Assembly: GCA_944474755.1 (NCBI GenBank)
Contig: OX104124.1
Coordinates: 9,326,437-9,390,436 of the forward strand
Reading direction: 5' to 3'
From: Limnoperna fortunei
Lineage: Eukaryota; Mollusca; Bivalvia; Mytilida; Modiolidae
Length of the DNA stretch: 64,000 nucleotides
Below the pieces are notes generated by a model, which saw only the letters and a program-made list of their open reading frames with translations, was not told where the DNA came from and did no database searches. Both the position numbers and the translations under genes were made by a program. Each line of letters opens with the position of its first letter. Positions within the stretch are counted from its first letter, which is position 1. Below, piece after piece: positions 53,771 through 64,000 of this stretch.

Positions 53771-54790
53771 ATATTCACTATCATGTTTACTATCAATACA
53801 GGTGTCAATACACTGATAAGGACAAATCACATTTCAGAACATACTTAAAACAAAATAGTCTTGTTCAACTCGGTGCGTATTGGAAAGTACCAAATGTGTT
53901 TTAATAAATGAACATTTTTCTGACAGGAGGATATATTGGGACAATTTTCAGTCTGAATTTCTCTTTTTAATGATATTTCCCTTTTAGTACATGATCTATC
54001 ATGATCCAAGATTTTCTTATTTTCGTTTTTAGAATAAGGGTTTACCACAGAAGCTAGTTTTTTTTAAGATTGTTTTAAAGCGGGGATGACACTTTGAGAG
54101 AACGTGGAACAGGCATGTAATATTCTGGTGTTGGTCAAGTTAAACCTAAGGTGAAAGAGATATGTACATTTAAAATTAACAAAATTAGTAGAAAATCTAA
54201 AGGATATAAAAAGTGTTTCTTTTAATACAAAAACACCATCTCTTACGTCTGAAAATGGTTGAGAGTGAAAGAATATAACTAATCAGCAAATTCTAAATGC
54301 ATATTTGAGTTAAAAATAATAATGTAGAATTTCAGCTTGAAAATGGTATTGTGTAACATTTTTGGATTTAATAAAATATAACCTGTATTCTCTGCATAGA
54401 ACAGTGTGTTTGTGGATGAACATGTCTAACTACATTAATCACTTGTCTCATGTACATTGATTACATGCAGTATAGAAGGAAATCTTATTTAAGTAAATTT
54501 ATGTTTATTACATTTTTATATTAGGCAGGTCAGAGAAAAACCTCATTCAATTAATTAAGTGTTAATGATGTATTGATAGCAGGCGGGACAGACAAACACA
54601 TTTAGCTGTGTACGAAATAAATGCTGAAATTGAACTGGTGTACTGGTGATAACGTCTAACTACGGCAGGGAAACTGGCAATTCTTGGTAATTACCTTTGA
54701 GTTGGAGCTGAGGACAACTTACCCGGGTGTTGACCTGCCAATGATCAATTGTACACTACCTAGAAAACTCTACCTCACCCTAACAGATTG

Positions 54791-55050
54791 TTTTTTAATG
54801 GTGTTTAACGCCATTTTTAGCAATTTTTCTGCTATATCGCGGGGTCCAGTTTTTATTGGGCGGGGGAGGCCAATGCATCCTGAGAATAGCCCAATCTTCA
54901 GCAGACAGGAAAACTGTTAATCCTGTCAATTAAGGTTTGAGTCGAGCACATTGTGCCCTGAAACTCGAACCCGCAACCTCAGTGTTGACAGACCACGTGA
55001 TCAATTATGATGACTAAATACCTTAAACACTCGGCTACTGAGGGACCCAC
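54791..55050 (-). repeat. tRNA-derived SINE, copy 8
   Basis: Minus strand with head CCTCAGTAGCCGAGTGTTTA, B-box TTGCGGGTTCGAGTTTCAG and tail GCTAAAAATGGCGTTAAAC. Complete but diverged. Confidence 0.88.
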
Positions 55051-56265
55051 CCTAATGGAGTATTGGATGTTACACTAATCGTTATACCATATATATACAA
55101 AAAGGATTATTGATTATTTAAGATGAGAAACGATTGTTTTAATTTAATACTTCTGTCTACCTTAAATCTATTATATTAATTGATTTTCATAGTTTCATTC
55201 ATTCTATAAATTAAGATTTATAGATTCTTATGATGATTAGAGTATTCATTTTTAGAATAAAATGATGCAAACAAGTGCAATATGAAATGATTGGGAGGAA
55301 ACAGAAAATAAATGTAGACTCTTGTCCAACTCCTCCCCCCCCCCCACTTTTACCACAGATATGTTCAAACATACTTGTAGCAGTGGTTGATTATTTGTAC
55401 TATTTGTATACATACAAAAATGCTTTTGGATGTAATGAGAAACCGGAAGAACAATGTTCACTAATTGACATCCCTTGCTTAAGTCCTAAATTCATGGAAA
55501 ATTCATGTTTAGTTCATCGGGAGCTTGAAACTTAATTTAGTTAAAAATATTATAATGGAGAAACAGTAGACATATTGCGGATAACAGATGGGTACCCCCT
55601 TATGTCAAATAATGGCAAAAAAGTCCATGTTTTGCTAAAGGAAACCCCCACATATCATTTCGATCAAAATGTTTTATATCAGGTGCACAATTGCACTACG
55701 TGACAACGATTCTGTAAAAGGTTAATTAAATTGCATGACTTAGTGTAGGAGGAGTTGCGGTTAAGAGATGGTATCCCCAGTTGTAACAGACCGACGTACT
55801 GACTCCAAGATGAAGATCACATAACCGTAAAAGAGTTTTTAAAGCAATGTCTATTGTTGGACAGATTTTGTTCCAGTAAGAACAAGGACTTACCGAAATT
55901 AACCAAAAAATAATAATAATAAGAATGTGACCAAAACTAAGAAAAGTTTCCCAACGTTTCATATCGACACCATCCCATCAAAATCCGATTTTTACTTATA
56001 CCTTTCACCCATTCTTCCCTTTTATCTAAGCACAGAAATCTGACCCCATATTAATTATGGCGAAATATGGCCAGGAAACGGAAAAAATGTGTCGCGAACG
56101 AAGTGAGCGAAGGAGTTAAACGCAAAAAATTTGTGTTCTTACCCTCCTACTCTTGTTGAGATGGTTACAAGGGTAATTTTTAACTGTCACCATGCCTGCG
56201 TGTGTTATATGCGTACTCACCGACTATTATTCTTCAACATTATGACATCGAACCTTTTCATCCCT
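55051..56265. other. Intergenic, nothing recognised
   Basis: C10-type run at 55333-55346. Short frames without support. Confidence 0.4.
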
Positions 56266-56290
56266 AGATAATTTCGCAACCGCGAACATT

Positions 56291-56470
56291 TTCCCAGAAT
56301 GCAACACCGTTTCTTCACTAATTATTCCGCCATGGCAGCGGTCGCACTAATTAGCGATCGGCAAGAACCGCCAAGAAGGGACAAGAACCGTCAAGAAACC
56401 GACAAGAACGTACAATTTCGCGACAAGAACAAAAAAAAAAATTTTTTCAATAAAAGTATAATTTGATTGT
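56291..56470 (+). promoter_or_regulatory. Candidate promoter with ZNF143-like site and short ORF
   Basis: TTCCCAGAATGCAACACCG at 56291 contains TTCCCAGAATGCA, the core of the vertebrate ZNF143/Staf (SBF) promoter site. 41 bp downstream an ATG in a strong context (CCGCCATGG, ATG at 56332) opens a 44-codon frame beginning MAAVALISDRQEPPRRDKNR, built in part from an 11-bp-type repeat (GACAAGAACCG, CAAGAA). It may be a first exon or chance. No donor site was identified with confidence. Confidence 0.3.
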
Positions 56471-57075
56471 TTTTTCTTTATATAAAGATACATGTATATG
56501 TAAATATTGTAAATAATTAAAGAAATATAGTATTTTTCTGTATTAAATATCAATTTAGGTTACATGTAATCATATTAACAATTATACTAAAATTACCAAG
56601 GGAGATTTAAAAATTGATTGATTGAGTTTAACGTCCAGTAAGCAATATATTAGGTTCATTTAGAACAACTCAGTTTCCATCGAAGACACCGCCATTTAAA
56701 ATCGAAGATAAAAGTACTGTCAATTAAGGTTGTATTATAATATGACGTCCTTCATATGCTTTGAGAACACATTATGGGTTCTAATAAGCATAGAGCCCGC
56801 TATGACGTCACAATTAGAATTCCTACGTCATATACGCTCAACTGAAAATTTCAAACTGGAACAATGCAATTTTGTTAAGATTTCTTAATATTTTTTGCGT
56901 AAAAAGGTACGTATATTTAATAAAACGACGAACATATATGTTTATGTCGATTATATTTTCATTAACATACTGTTTTGGGAGATATCTTATTAGTTTCAAA
57001 CAACAATATTGACAGCGTCCTCTTAGAGCCGCTTTGAAATTTAAAACATGTGTTAGACATATTAGAATCTGATTT

Positions 57076-57205
57076 TGCGCTATGCGAATTAGAACATGGT
57101 CAGAAATTGTATTTGTCTTCATTTAGTACATCGCTATCGCTCGGTATAAAATAGGTATACAATATTGACAAAAATAAGGTCTGACCATGTTCTAATTCAC
57201 ATAAA
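57076..57205. repeat. Inverted repeat around CGCTATCGCTCGG
   Basis: GCTATGCGAATTAGAACATGG (57079 on) is inverted as CCATGTTCTAATTCACATAAAGC at 57184. The spacer contains CGCTATCGCTCGGTATAAAA, also seen in the hairpin at 334-413. Confidence 0.6.
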
Positions 57206-57356
57206 GCCCACTCGCAATAATCTATTTCTTAATTAATGTGTTTATTGTTGCTGTTGTTTAATCCTTTTACTTGAAACAAACAATAATTTAATTATTCTTC
57301 GAGCTAAAGTCAACCTTTCTGAGCACGACATAGTTTTTAATTGATTAGGGTATTAA

Positions 57357-58052
57357 AGCCCCAGTCACATTAGAGCTTACGACCACTTAAGACCAGTTGA
57401 CGATCACCAGTGACCTCTGGTCGCGAAGAATCTTTAAAAAGTCTTACGACGGTCATCGGTGATCTTCGACAGTCGCAGGTTATCTTATTAAGGTCCCACG
57501 ACCAATTTCAGTCGCAGAGAGGTTTTTGAGCTTGCACAAAAACCTCCTTGCGATCAAACAGGTCGCTAGTGATCTTATAAGGTCTTAGGCTGTCGCACGA
57601 TCGTCGTTCGAAAGTCTGTAATAATCTTCAACTGGTCGGCGCCGATGTCCTTGTCCCTCGGTCGCAGGTAGTCTTTCCAAAGTCTTAAGATCATCGTGCG
57701 ATTAGTAGTGACTTGTCTTACGACCACCCACGATTACAAATGACAATTAGCGACTTCTCTACGATAAATTGCAACCATCGTACGATCGTCAGAGACTAGT
57801 TAAAGATTTCCTGTGACAAGACACAGACCACGTGACATTATTAGTCACTGATAGTCTTGAGTAGTATTTAGTAATCGTGCGATGGTCTTACGACAAGTTG
57901 TCGTACGATTGTCAATAACTGGTCGTACGATAATCGCGGTAGTAAATTTTTCTGCGCAAAGAGGGTTTGGTCGCAGACAATCGCCGATGATCGTCGGTTT
58001 TACGCGTCGCCGGTGGTCGCAAGTGGTCGTAAGCTCTAATGTGACTGGGGCT
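57357..58052. mobile_element. MITE-like element with 32-bp perfect TIRs and TAA target duplication
   Basis: The left end AGCCCCAGTCACATTAGAGC...ACCACTT (57357-57388) is the exact inverse of the right end (58021-58052). TAA flanks both sides (57354-57356 and 58053-58055), the 3-bp target duplication size of PIF/Harbinger elements (TWA). The 630-bp interior is not coding. It is saturated with GTCGTA, GTCGCA, CGATCG and ACGACC words, so it looks like a diverged array of an ~11-bp unit in both orientations. Confidence 0.85.
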
Positions 58053-58344
58053 TAAGCTGTCGCGAGAGTTAATGCAATCACTGAGTTTTGAATAAGAATC
58101 CACTGATGTGTTGTTTTCTATGGCGCTTTCTCATATTATACACACAATAGTGGACCGTAAAATTGATACTTGTTTCGTGTAAAATTAAAAAAAAAACGGA
58201 GGAGTGTAGTCAAATTAAAAAACAACCCAAATCATTCTGACATCCACTAGGTTGAATTCCGGTTTAAACAAAAGTACAAACATTATACTACAGTACCATG
58301 TTTACTTTGGGCTAAATGACATCTAAAACAAAACATGTACTTAC

Positions 58345-58663
58345 GTTTTTCTTTCTGCAATACTGTCCATCCTTTGGCCACTTCTGTAGCTGGACAGCAG
58401 TCATCTGACATATGACATTCCAGTGTATCTATGTTGTACCCAACACCGCAGCAAGAAGCACGCTTTGAACATTCTGAAGCACATTTTAAAACAGACATGT
58501 TATTCAGGATGACCAGATTTGAATCCGGTTTAATTTTATAATCCATGTCAACACCATATCTATGCATTATAGTGTTAAATCCAAGTACTAACGGAAAGTG
58601 TAATATCAGCAATAATAATAACTCTTTAGTAGTCCGTCCCGGGACAGACCGTTTTCTGTGCAT
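58345..58663 (-). CDS. Signal peptide plus PAN/apple-like domain, first exon
   Basis: ATG at 58663; donor AAAAAC|GTAAGT at 58344. The 106 residues begin with a basic head and a hydrophobic run (ELLLLLILHFPLVLGF), a probable signal peptide or signal anchor. Then comes a Cys-rich part, NNMSVLKCASECSKRASCCG, VGYNIDTLECHMSDDCCPAT and KGWTVLQKE, which has the spacing of PAN/apple-type domains of molluscan secreted proteins (C--CS--C-G--Y------C----C, then W--+ near the end). The exon ends in phase 1. The lectin exon at 45972-46208 is on the same strand 12 kb downstream, and PAN-plus-lectin proteins occur in molluscs. The lectin exon enters in phase 0, so at least one further exon would be needed. 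One gene or two cannot be decided here. Confidence 0.65.
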
Positions 58664-59149
58664 CTCTAGTTGAGATTGAAAGAATCGTTACTGCTTAGAT
58701 TCTAGATAAAATTTTTAATTGATTCAAACACATGCGGTGCAGTTACCCGGAAAATAATCAATGCACTCGTTTTTTATTTAGGTTTTTGCACCCGATAAAT
58801 CCTATCTGATAATTATATTTCTCACAAAAGGATCAGAAATTGTAATTAATACTGAAAGTTAAATATTTGCAGTTGTAAACTTTCCTTTGAAGTTGTCATT
58901 CATTTAGAATACTTTACTTTTACGAACAGTTACTTGCTTCATTTTGGAATAATTGATAGGTAATTGCTCAATATCTGCTACCGTAAATGTATGTATAATA
59001 CGCATTGATGTATAATACTCGGTTAATTCAATCATATCTTAACTGATTCATTAATTGAACTGTATTTAATCTTAATGCTTTGGATTTATCATATAGCTGT
59101 TGCGGACACTTCAGGACGAGTTTTAAATTATTATTCAGAAAGTAGACTA

Positions 59150-60640
59150 TAATTAGTTTGAATTAGTATGTTGTTAATATCGAATCGTCTTCGGTACGGA
59201 ATAATCGGAACACTGGATCTTCAGATTCTCCTAAATTTATGCAAAAAAAAAAAAAACAACAAAAACCACACAAAACAAAACAAAAATCTACTTTTAATTA
59301 GTGCACTGTACATAATTATTTGTAAATTTTGATTAAAAAATTAAAAAAAAAGGTTGGTTGGAATCTTACAAAGGATGGTGATGTTATGGAATCTACAAGT
59401 GACGGAGTATGGAAACAGATCGGAATGGATACGATAATTTCATTCGTGGCACAGAAATATCTGACTTTTGTATAGTTTTAAGTATAAGTGACATGTGGCG
59501 GGTTAAGTATAACAAAATATCATGAATCAATCTGCATCTTTTCGTTCAGGGTCCTGAAGATAGGAAATCAGACGCAAAGAAAATATCTTCTTTTTAATAC
59601 ACGTGTGATCCTATGAGCAAAGTTCTTGTGTACCATTAGTACTGTATCGAAAAAGCACCATAAATACTCTCTCGGTGAAACGTTTAATCCAATATATGTT
59701 AGATCATAAATGTTGAAGAAAAGTTGTACCATAATTCACATCCGCACAATACACTCGGGAAAACTCCTGTTTTTTTAAAGTTTAATTAGTACCAGCCGGT
59801 TTGCTGTTCTGGTCATAACGCCCTTTTAAGCAAAAAAACACCTGGATTTTTTGCCTTTCCTACACCCGTTAAGTGTAGTGTCAATAGTTTTGGAATGTAA
59901 GTCAAGTTCTATACCCAAATGTGTATATGATTCATCAACAGCAATATTCTAATCTCCGATCCGCCACCGGTAATCAACCTCCTCATCTTTTAAACTCGCA
60001 GAATACCGCAATACTGAAGATTAACCCGCGTTATTACAGAATCGCCAGTGAATATCAGCAACACATACCGTGCAGTTTTTAAAAAGCATTGGGAACGGTT
60101 GCGATGCATTATACTAGTATGTCATCTGCAAAAGCAGGACCCAAGAATAACTGTATCTTTACAACATATTTTAAGCTCAAACACTCATTCATTAATAAAT
60201 ACAAAATAAATTATGCCAGAAAGAACACTACCTTGACGTATCGCTTCTTTAACAGGAAAAGGTCGACTTGCATTAATTAAGTACTATTGCACTTTTTGTA
60301 TTACAATGCATAATAATTAACCATAACTTTTTGTCTCAATAGCTTAACATTAGCCCATTGTGACAAACCGTATCAAATTCTTCTTACTGTCTAATAATAC
60401 AACGTACATCTTACTACCCATCTCTATATTATGCAAAATGGACTCGTTCAAATCAACTCATTCTATTAGAATTTATATGAATTAATTCACCAACTGAAAA
60501 CTGTATTGATTCTTTGTACATAATAGCCACACCCCCTTTCCATGATACACGGAATAATTATCTTGCAAATCATCAGTCTTACTAATACAATTATAGCCAG
60601 TTTTAATTGATGACCATACAATTTAAGTCATCATTCTTAA
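59150..60640 (-). pseudogene. CR1/jockey-like LINE, heavily decayed
   Basis: Minus-strand fragments in order: GGVAIMYKESIQFSVGEL (endonuclease-type), then VLLDSKKNLIRF (where the family has LLD--KAFDTVWH), GLMLSY...DKKLWLIIM, INASRPFPVKEAIRQGSVLS (RT box), ILGPAFADD (catalytic box, FADD at 60121-60132), then YSLA-(W)RF-YNAG-like remains and SSVLR-type words to about 59900. Many stops and shifts. The part between the endonuclease and RT is deleted. Boundaries are approximate, and 59150-59900 is weak. Confidence 0.65.
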
Positions 60641-61431
60641 GTTTATGCTAAGGGAACACGCATATATCACAATTAGGTTTTCTTAGTAATTCACTTCATC
60701 ACATCGTAGAGGACATTATTCGTCGAACATTCCATGACAGTATTGTAAGCACAAACATAAAAACAAATAACCAATACACAATATAAAATATATATGTAAA
60801 GATTTATTGCGACTAACAAGATTAAAGTTAATGCGGGTAACCACAATTTCCATCTTGTGTCCATCTCTGACTGCATTCGTTATTACTGTACCACTTCCTG
60901 CATCGAACACCTTGAGTCCAAATACTTCAAGATTCTACAGTTTCAGCGCACGCCTCCGTAACGTTGAGTTTAACTGTTGAATGTCGTACGCTTCTGTTCG
61001 ACGGTTGAAATAGTTTTAAATGAGTGGCGTTTTCCAAGTAAGATACAATTCATGATCTTGTATATTTAGGATAAATACCGGATAAATAATACCGAGATGA
61101 CTTTCATCTGGTGACAACTTGAAAAAACCCCAATGTAGACTTAACCTCAGTTTTAACGCCTTCAATTATAACCTTTATCATTCGATTGTTTGATAGAAAC
61201 AGGTAAGTTTACAACGGTTCATTTATTTAGACTAATTCAATTGTGTTTATCATTGTTTCGGTTAAACGCGTAACAGTATAAAAGTGACTGAGAAAGAACT
61301 GCTGTATAAGTAAGTAAGGACATAGAACGAAACCTATAGGTAAAGCTTGGGTGTTTTAATACATGGAACTAACTTCCAGCGTCTGATGTTGTAGACTTGT
61401 CTCAGCCTCTCATACTAGTAAGTCTCCAAGT

Positions 61432-61500
61432 AACATGATTGAATGCATGTATGTCATACCAGAAGGTGGTATAGAACTATGCGTTTCTATACCATAGGCG
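61432..61500. repeat. Small hairpin
   Basis: TGGTATAGAACTATGC with TTTCTATACCA (centred at about 61480). Stem of about 10-11 bp. It is followed (61540-61690) by an imperfect about 95-bp duplication (ATCTAGGACATAGTTTGC / ATCTAGGACTTAGGTTGC). Confidence 0.5.
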
Positions 61501-61814
61501 ACAAATAAGCATTTGGCTTATTTTTTGTTGTAGTCTAAGAGCATTGTGATACTAGAGACATATTCTCGGCGATATATATCAGATAAGGGAAGGTAGGTCA
61601 TCTAGGACATAGTTTGCTTCCGTGTGATAATGGATGGTAATATATATTAAATAAGAGAATGTTATCTAGGACTTAGGTTGCACGACTCTGGACTGTTGTG
61701 TTATATCTTGTGATTATTATATTGCTTTATAAAATCTGATACAGTGAATATGTATATTTGCGGTGTTGTGTCATTATGTATATATTAAAATGGGACATAA
61801 GCAAATAGCTTTTA

Positions 61815-61925
61815 GAGTAACTTGACGGGTGTCTACATAGAGGCAGGCACTGATTACTCTTCCGGAGCACCTGAGTTCACCCATGTTTTTTATCGGGTTC
61901 TTTTTACTAACTTATTGGTTCTTGT
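61815..61925 (+). repeat. Dispersed repeat with CGGAGCACCTGA, second copy
   Basis: GAGTAACTTGACGGGTGTCT...CCGGAGCACCTGAGTTCACC...TTTATCGGGTTC, related to 32300-32420. Confidence 0.6.
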
Positions 61926-63120
61926 TTCATTTGGTGTATGTTTAATTAGCGTTGACATCGAGACGTATATACAAAAACTGATAGACTAAAAATCCTGCGT
62001 ATAATCAGATAACTGACAGATAGCACGCCAAGACCGCTCGGTAAAAAAGAATATGACAAAACAAATGGAAGTACAATGAGTTGCAAACTAACATTGTCGA
62101 ACTGAGTTGTACAGATAATTTGTAATGAAACTTTAAATTGCAAGTTTGGGACGCTATTAAAAATATACAATTTCTAGAAACAGTTTACGAAATATGATAA
62201 ATTACATGTGGTTTAAGTTAGTTTGTTTGTTCTTTTGCTTCACTGTCAAGTGTTGTATAGTAGTAATATCGTTTAACCTAACGTTTGGCAGTTATTCATA
62301 GCTGTAAAAAATTATTATGGTCTTAAGTGTCCACTCAATGATAACAGGTGCTCCTCGGTGTATTGCTGAAATCAATTAACTGGAATACATCATAATAATT
62401 TATAAACAACAGTCGTACCTTTTTAAACGGCGTCGTTATGAAAAAAAGACGACAAATTGATCAATATCATGCAACAGTATTGGACGGTTTGATATACTTT
62501 GCTGATTTCTATTTTGAGAGAAAAACACACAACTTTTGATTTCAATATTTCTTTGAAAAAGGGGCATTATTCTGCATAATCAATTTCGAAAACTTGTTCG
62601 ACCAATGAAGCCGCTCATAATATAAAAGATGGTATTTAGATTTAATGCTCAAGCTTGCGTGTTTGAAGGCCAGTTTGTAAATGTAAACAATGTTCAGGAT
62701 TGATAAATGTTCATATGTTTGTATACACGTACATAGTACGAAGAAAACTTTAACATCCACCTTAAATATATTTTAACAAAGTTTTGATTTATTTCGGAGG
62801 TTTCCTAAGTTTTGATAAAAATTTTACCATTAATAGTGCATTCCAGAACAGGAGGTTGAAAAAGATGGATTCCATTATTGCATAATTTACAGATTGTATC
62901 CCTCATCAGAAGCGCTCTGTATCATCCTCTTTTCATTTCTAATTTATGTACATTATCCATGAACTTGGTGACAAGTCGCATTTCATCTCAATTTAATATA
63001 TGCTTAATTCATTGGCCGTCTCTTTTAGTGTACATTCAATATCAGTGCATTCATATATTTACATCTTGCCATCATCTTCCTCCTCTTGCGTTATAACCTC
63101 CTCATTCGCAACTTGCGCCA
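61926..63120. other. Intergenic, nothing recognised
   Basis: AT-rich. Only short unsupported frames. Confidence 0.4.
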
Positions 63121-63159
63121 CTTTTCTCTTTTGTCTTGCCAGTCACACAGCCGACCACG

Positions 63160-63490
63160 CACGAACCACTCACAAATCACGCACAGATTGGGTTTGTGCG
63201 TGCTTGTGCGTCGAGAAATTGACCAAATTTTCGGGGTGTTGGGAGTAGAAATCACTGACGAATCACGCATGAACCGCGCACGTATCATTTACAATTACTG
63301 ACGAATCACTGACATATCGCGCACGTCGACGTATACGAGCAAATACGGTGCAGTATTCCACGAACATTCGACGGAACGCGTCCAAACACGCACGCTTCGC
63401 GAAAGTTCCACGTACATGCACTTTCGTTCCGCGCATGTTGACGCACGCCCGACGCATGAATCACTGACGGATCACGCACGGAACACGCAC
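63160..63490 (+). promoter_or_regulatory. Upstream region with repeated AATCAC(TGAC/GCAC) words
   Basis: Base composition shifts to CpG-rich. The words AATCACGCAC, AATCACTGACG, GATCACGCACG and CGCGCACGT recur at least eight times, loosely spaced by 10-30 bp. They could be binding-site clusters or a decayed short tandem repeat upstream of the TATA box at 63510. Confidence 0.5.
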
Positions 63491-63509
63491 CCTCGGCGTC
63501 ACTATCGCA

Positions 63510-63545
63510 TATAAAACGCGGTCCCCGACGGGAGTTCCTCAGTAC
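63510..63545 (+). promoter_or_regulatory. Core promoter: TATA box and initiator
   Basis: TATAAAA at 63510-63516 and TCAGTA at 63539-63544. The A of the initiator is 31 bp from the first T of the TATA box, the canonical distance. An ATG opening a long frame follows at 63618, giving a 5' leader of about 77 nt. Confidence 0.65.
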
Positions 63546-63617
63546 CTTTTGCCAATCCAGAACACTTCACGTCGGTTGATGCTGTGATCCCGAGACCTTG
63601 AAGGCTACTTGAAGAAG

Positions 63618-64000
63618 ATGCCACCCAAGAAAGGTCGCTTGCCCTCAAAGACAAGGGTGCAGAAGAAGAAGGCTGCTGAAGAAGAAGTCCATGTAAATCC
63701 ACCAGAGGCTGCTGCTGCTGGTAGGAGGTCCCGGAGGTCGCCTACCCCTCCACCTCCTGATCTGTCAATCCAAGTGGAAGTCCATGCTGCGGATTCAGAT
63801 GAGTCTTTCCACTTCCTGCTGCCTGACCCTGTTGCTGGTACTGCTGCTGATGAGACGTCTGAAGAAGATCCACGCCCTGTGGGCAAGGGCAAAGGTAAAT
63901 CAAAGGGAAAAGCCATAGCCAAACATGACTTTTCCCTTGAAGCTAAGGTGGAAGAAGACCTACTGGAGTGGATGGCCGAGCACGACGAGGTGTGGAGGCG
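63618..64000 (+). CDS. 5' part of an unrecognised Lys/Glu/Pro-rich protein, runs off the window
   Basis: ATG at 63618 in the context GAAGAAGATGCC. Open for 127 codons to the window end. The start is basic (MPPKKGRLPSKTRVQKKKAA), then comes an acidic/Ala stretch, RRSRRSPTPPPPDL, SIQVEVHAADSDESFHFLLP, and a second basic cluster KGKGKSKGKAIAKH (possible nuclear signals). It ends EEDLLEWMAEHDEVWRR, which resembles the first helix of Myb/SANT/MADF-type DNA-binding domains (aromatic spacing W...W). Codon use is G+C-rich compared with the rest of the window, which suggests a recent mobile element or an unusual host gene. The complete protein cannot be seen. The minus-strand frames here are shadows. 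Confidence 0.6.
   Translation, partial: MPPKKGRLPSKTRVQKKKAAEEEVHVNPPEAAAAGRRSRRSPTPPPPDLSIQVEVHAADSDESFHFLLPDPVAGTAADETSEEDPRPVGKGKGKSKGKAIAKHDFSLEAKVEEDLLEWMAEHDEVWR

Noticed and set aside
63795..63815. Hammerhead core (GATGAGTC) near the window end
   Set aside because: No CTGA before it and no GAAA after a stem; it is part of a coding sequence.
63605..63922. 105-codon minus-strand frame, Ala/Ser/Pro-rich
   Set aside because: Antisense to the ATG-initiated plus-strand frame that has a TATA/Inr promoter at the right distance.

Overview
This window is animal nuclear DNA, most likely from a bivalve mollusc and plausibly a mussel (Mytilidae). Genes are split by GT-AG introns, long intergenic stretches are AT-rich, and mobile DNA covers much of the window. 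The repeats are of kinds I know from bivalves: tRNA-derived SINEs, tandem-core elements whose ends look like Helitron/Helentron ends, Penelope-like elements, LINEs, a PIF/Harbinger element, and tandem 510-bp units carrying hammerhead ribozymes. Species assignment is inference.

The main host gene is on the + strand at about 14.5-36.9 kb (possibly from 12.66 kb). Ten exons join with matching splice phases into one open frame of about 979 codons. The conceptual product is an FG nucleoporin. It has Nup98-type FG segments, a clear Nup98 GLEBS motif (the Rae1/Gle2 binding site), a Thr-rich linker, a Nup153/POM121-style GFKFG region, and a terminal array of about 21 copies of a 13-residue LFGATPATTTQSS unit. 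It has no Nup98 autoproteolytic domain. The gene is built from three copies of one exon-intron block. Comparing these copies gives natural empty sites that date and delimit the later insertions.

The most unusual system is self-cleaving RNA. Type I hammerhead motifs with complete cores lie on the minus strand at 1540-1583 and 2050-2093, exactly 510 bp apart, and on the plus strand at 25407-25450. A core-mutated copy is at 15564-15606 and a diverged one at 9860-9900. One insertion at 15082 begins at the predicted ribozyme cleavage position. These fit retrozymes, non-autonomous elements that spread through circular RNA. A broken Penelope-like element at 25.8-31.25 kb has its own hammerhead-like motif at 25861-25930 and is split by an L1/Tx1-like LINE. 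Penelope-like elements are the proposed partners of animal retrozymes.

Layout: 0-9.9 kb is repeats (SINE, hairpins, retrozyme dimer, two opposed tandem-core elements, a MITE, a LINE tail). 9.9-12.6 kb is intergenic with a LINE tail and CAACGTTG-rich duplications. 12.6-37 kb is the nucleoporin gene with mobile DNA in its introns. 37-45 kb holds a Harbinger relic, SINEs, a G-poor tract and a 23-bp minisatellite. 45.9-58.7 kb holds a C-type lectin exon and a signal-peptide/PAN-like exon on the minus strand, with a 200-bp satellite, SINEs and a TIR element between. 59-61 kb is a decayed LINE. 63.1-64.0 kb has a TATA/Inr promoter and the start of an open reading frame running off the window. Frames, phases and motifs were read by eye; no database or folding program was used.
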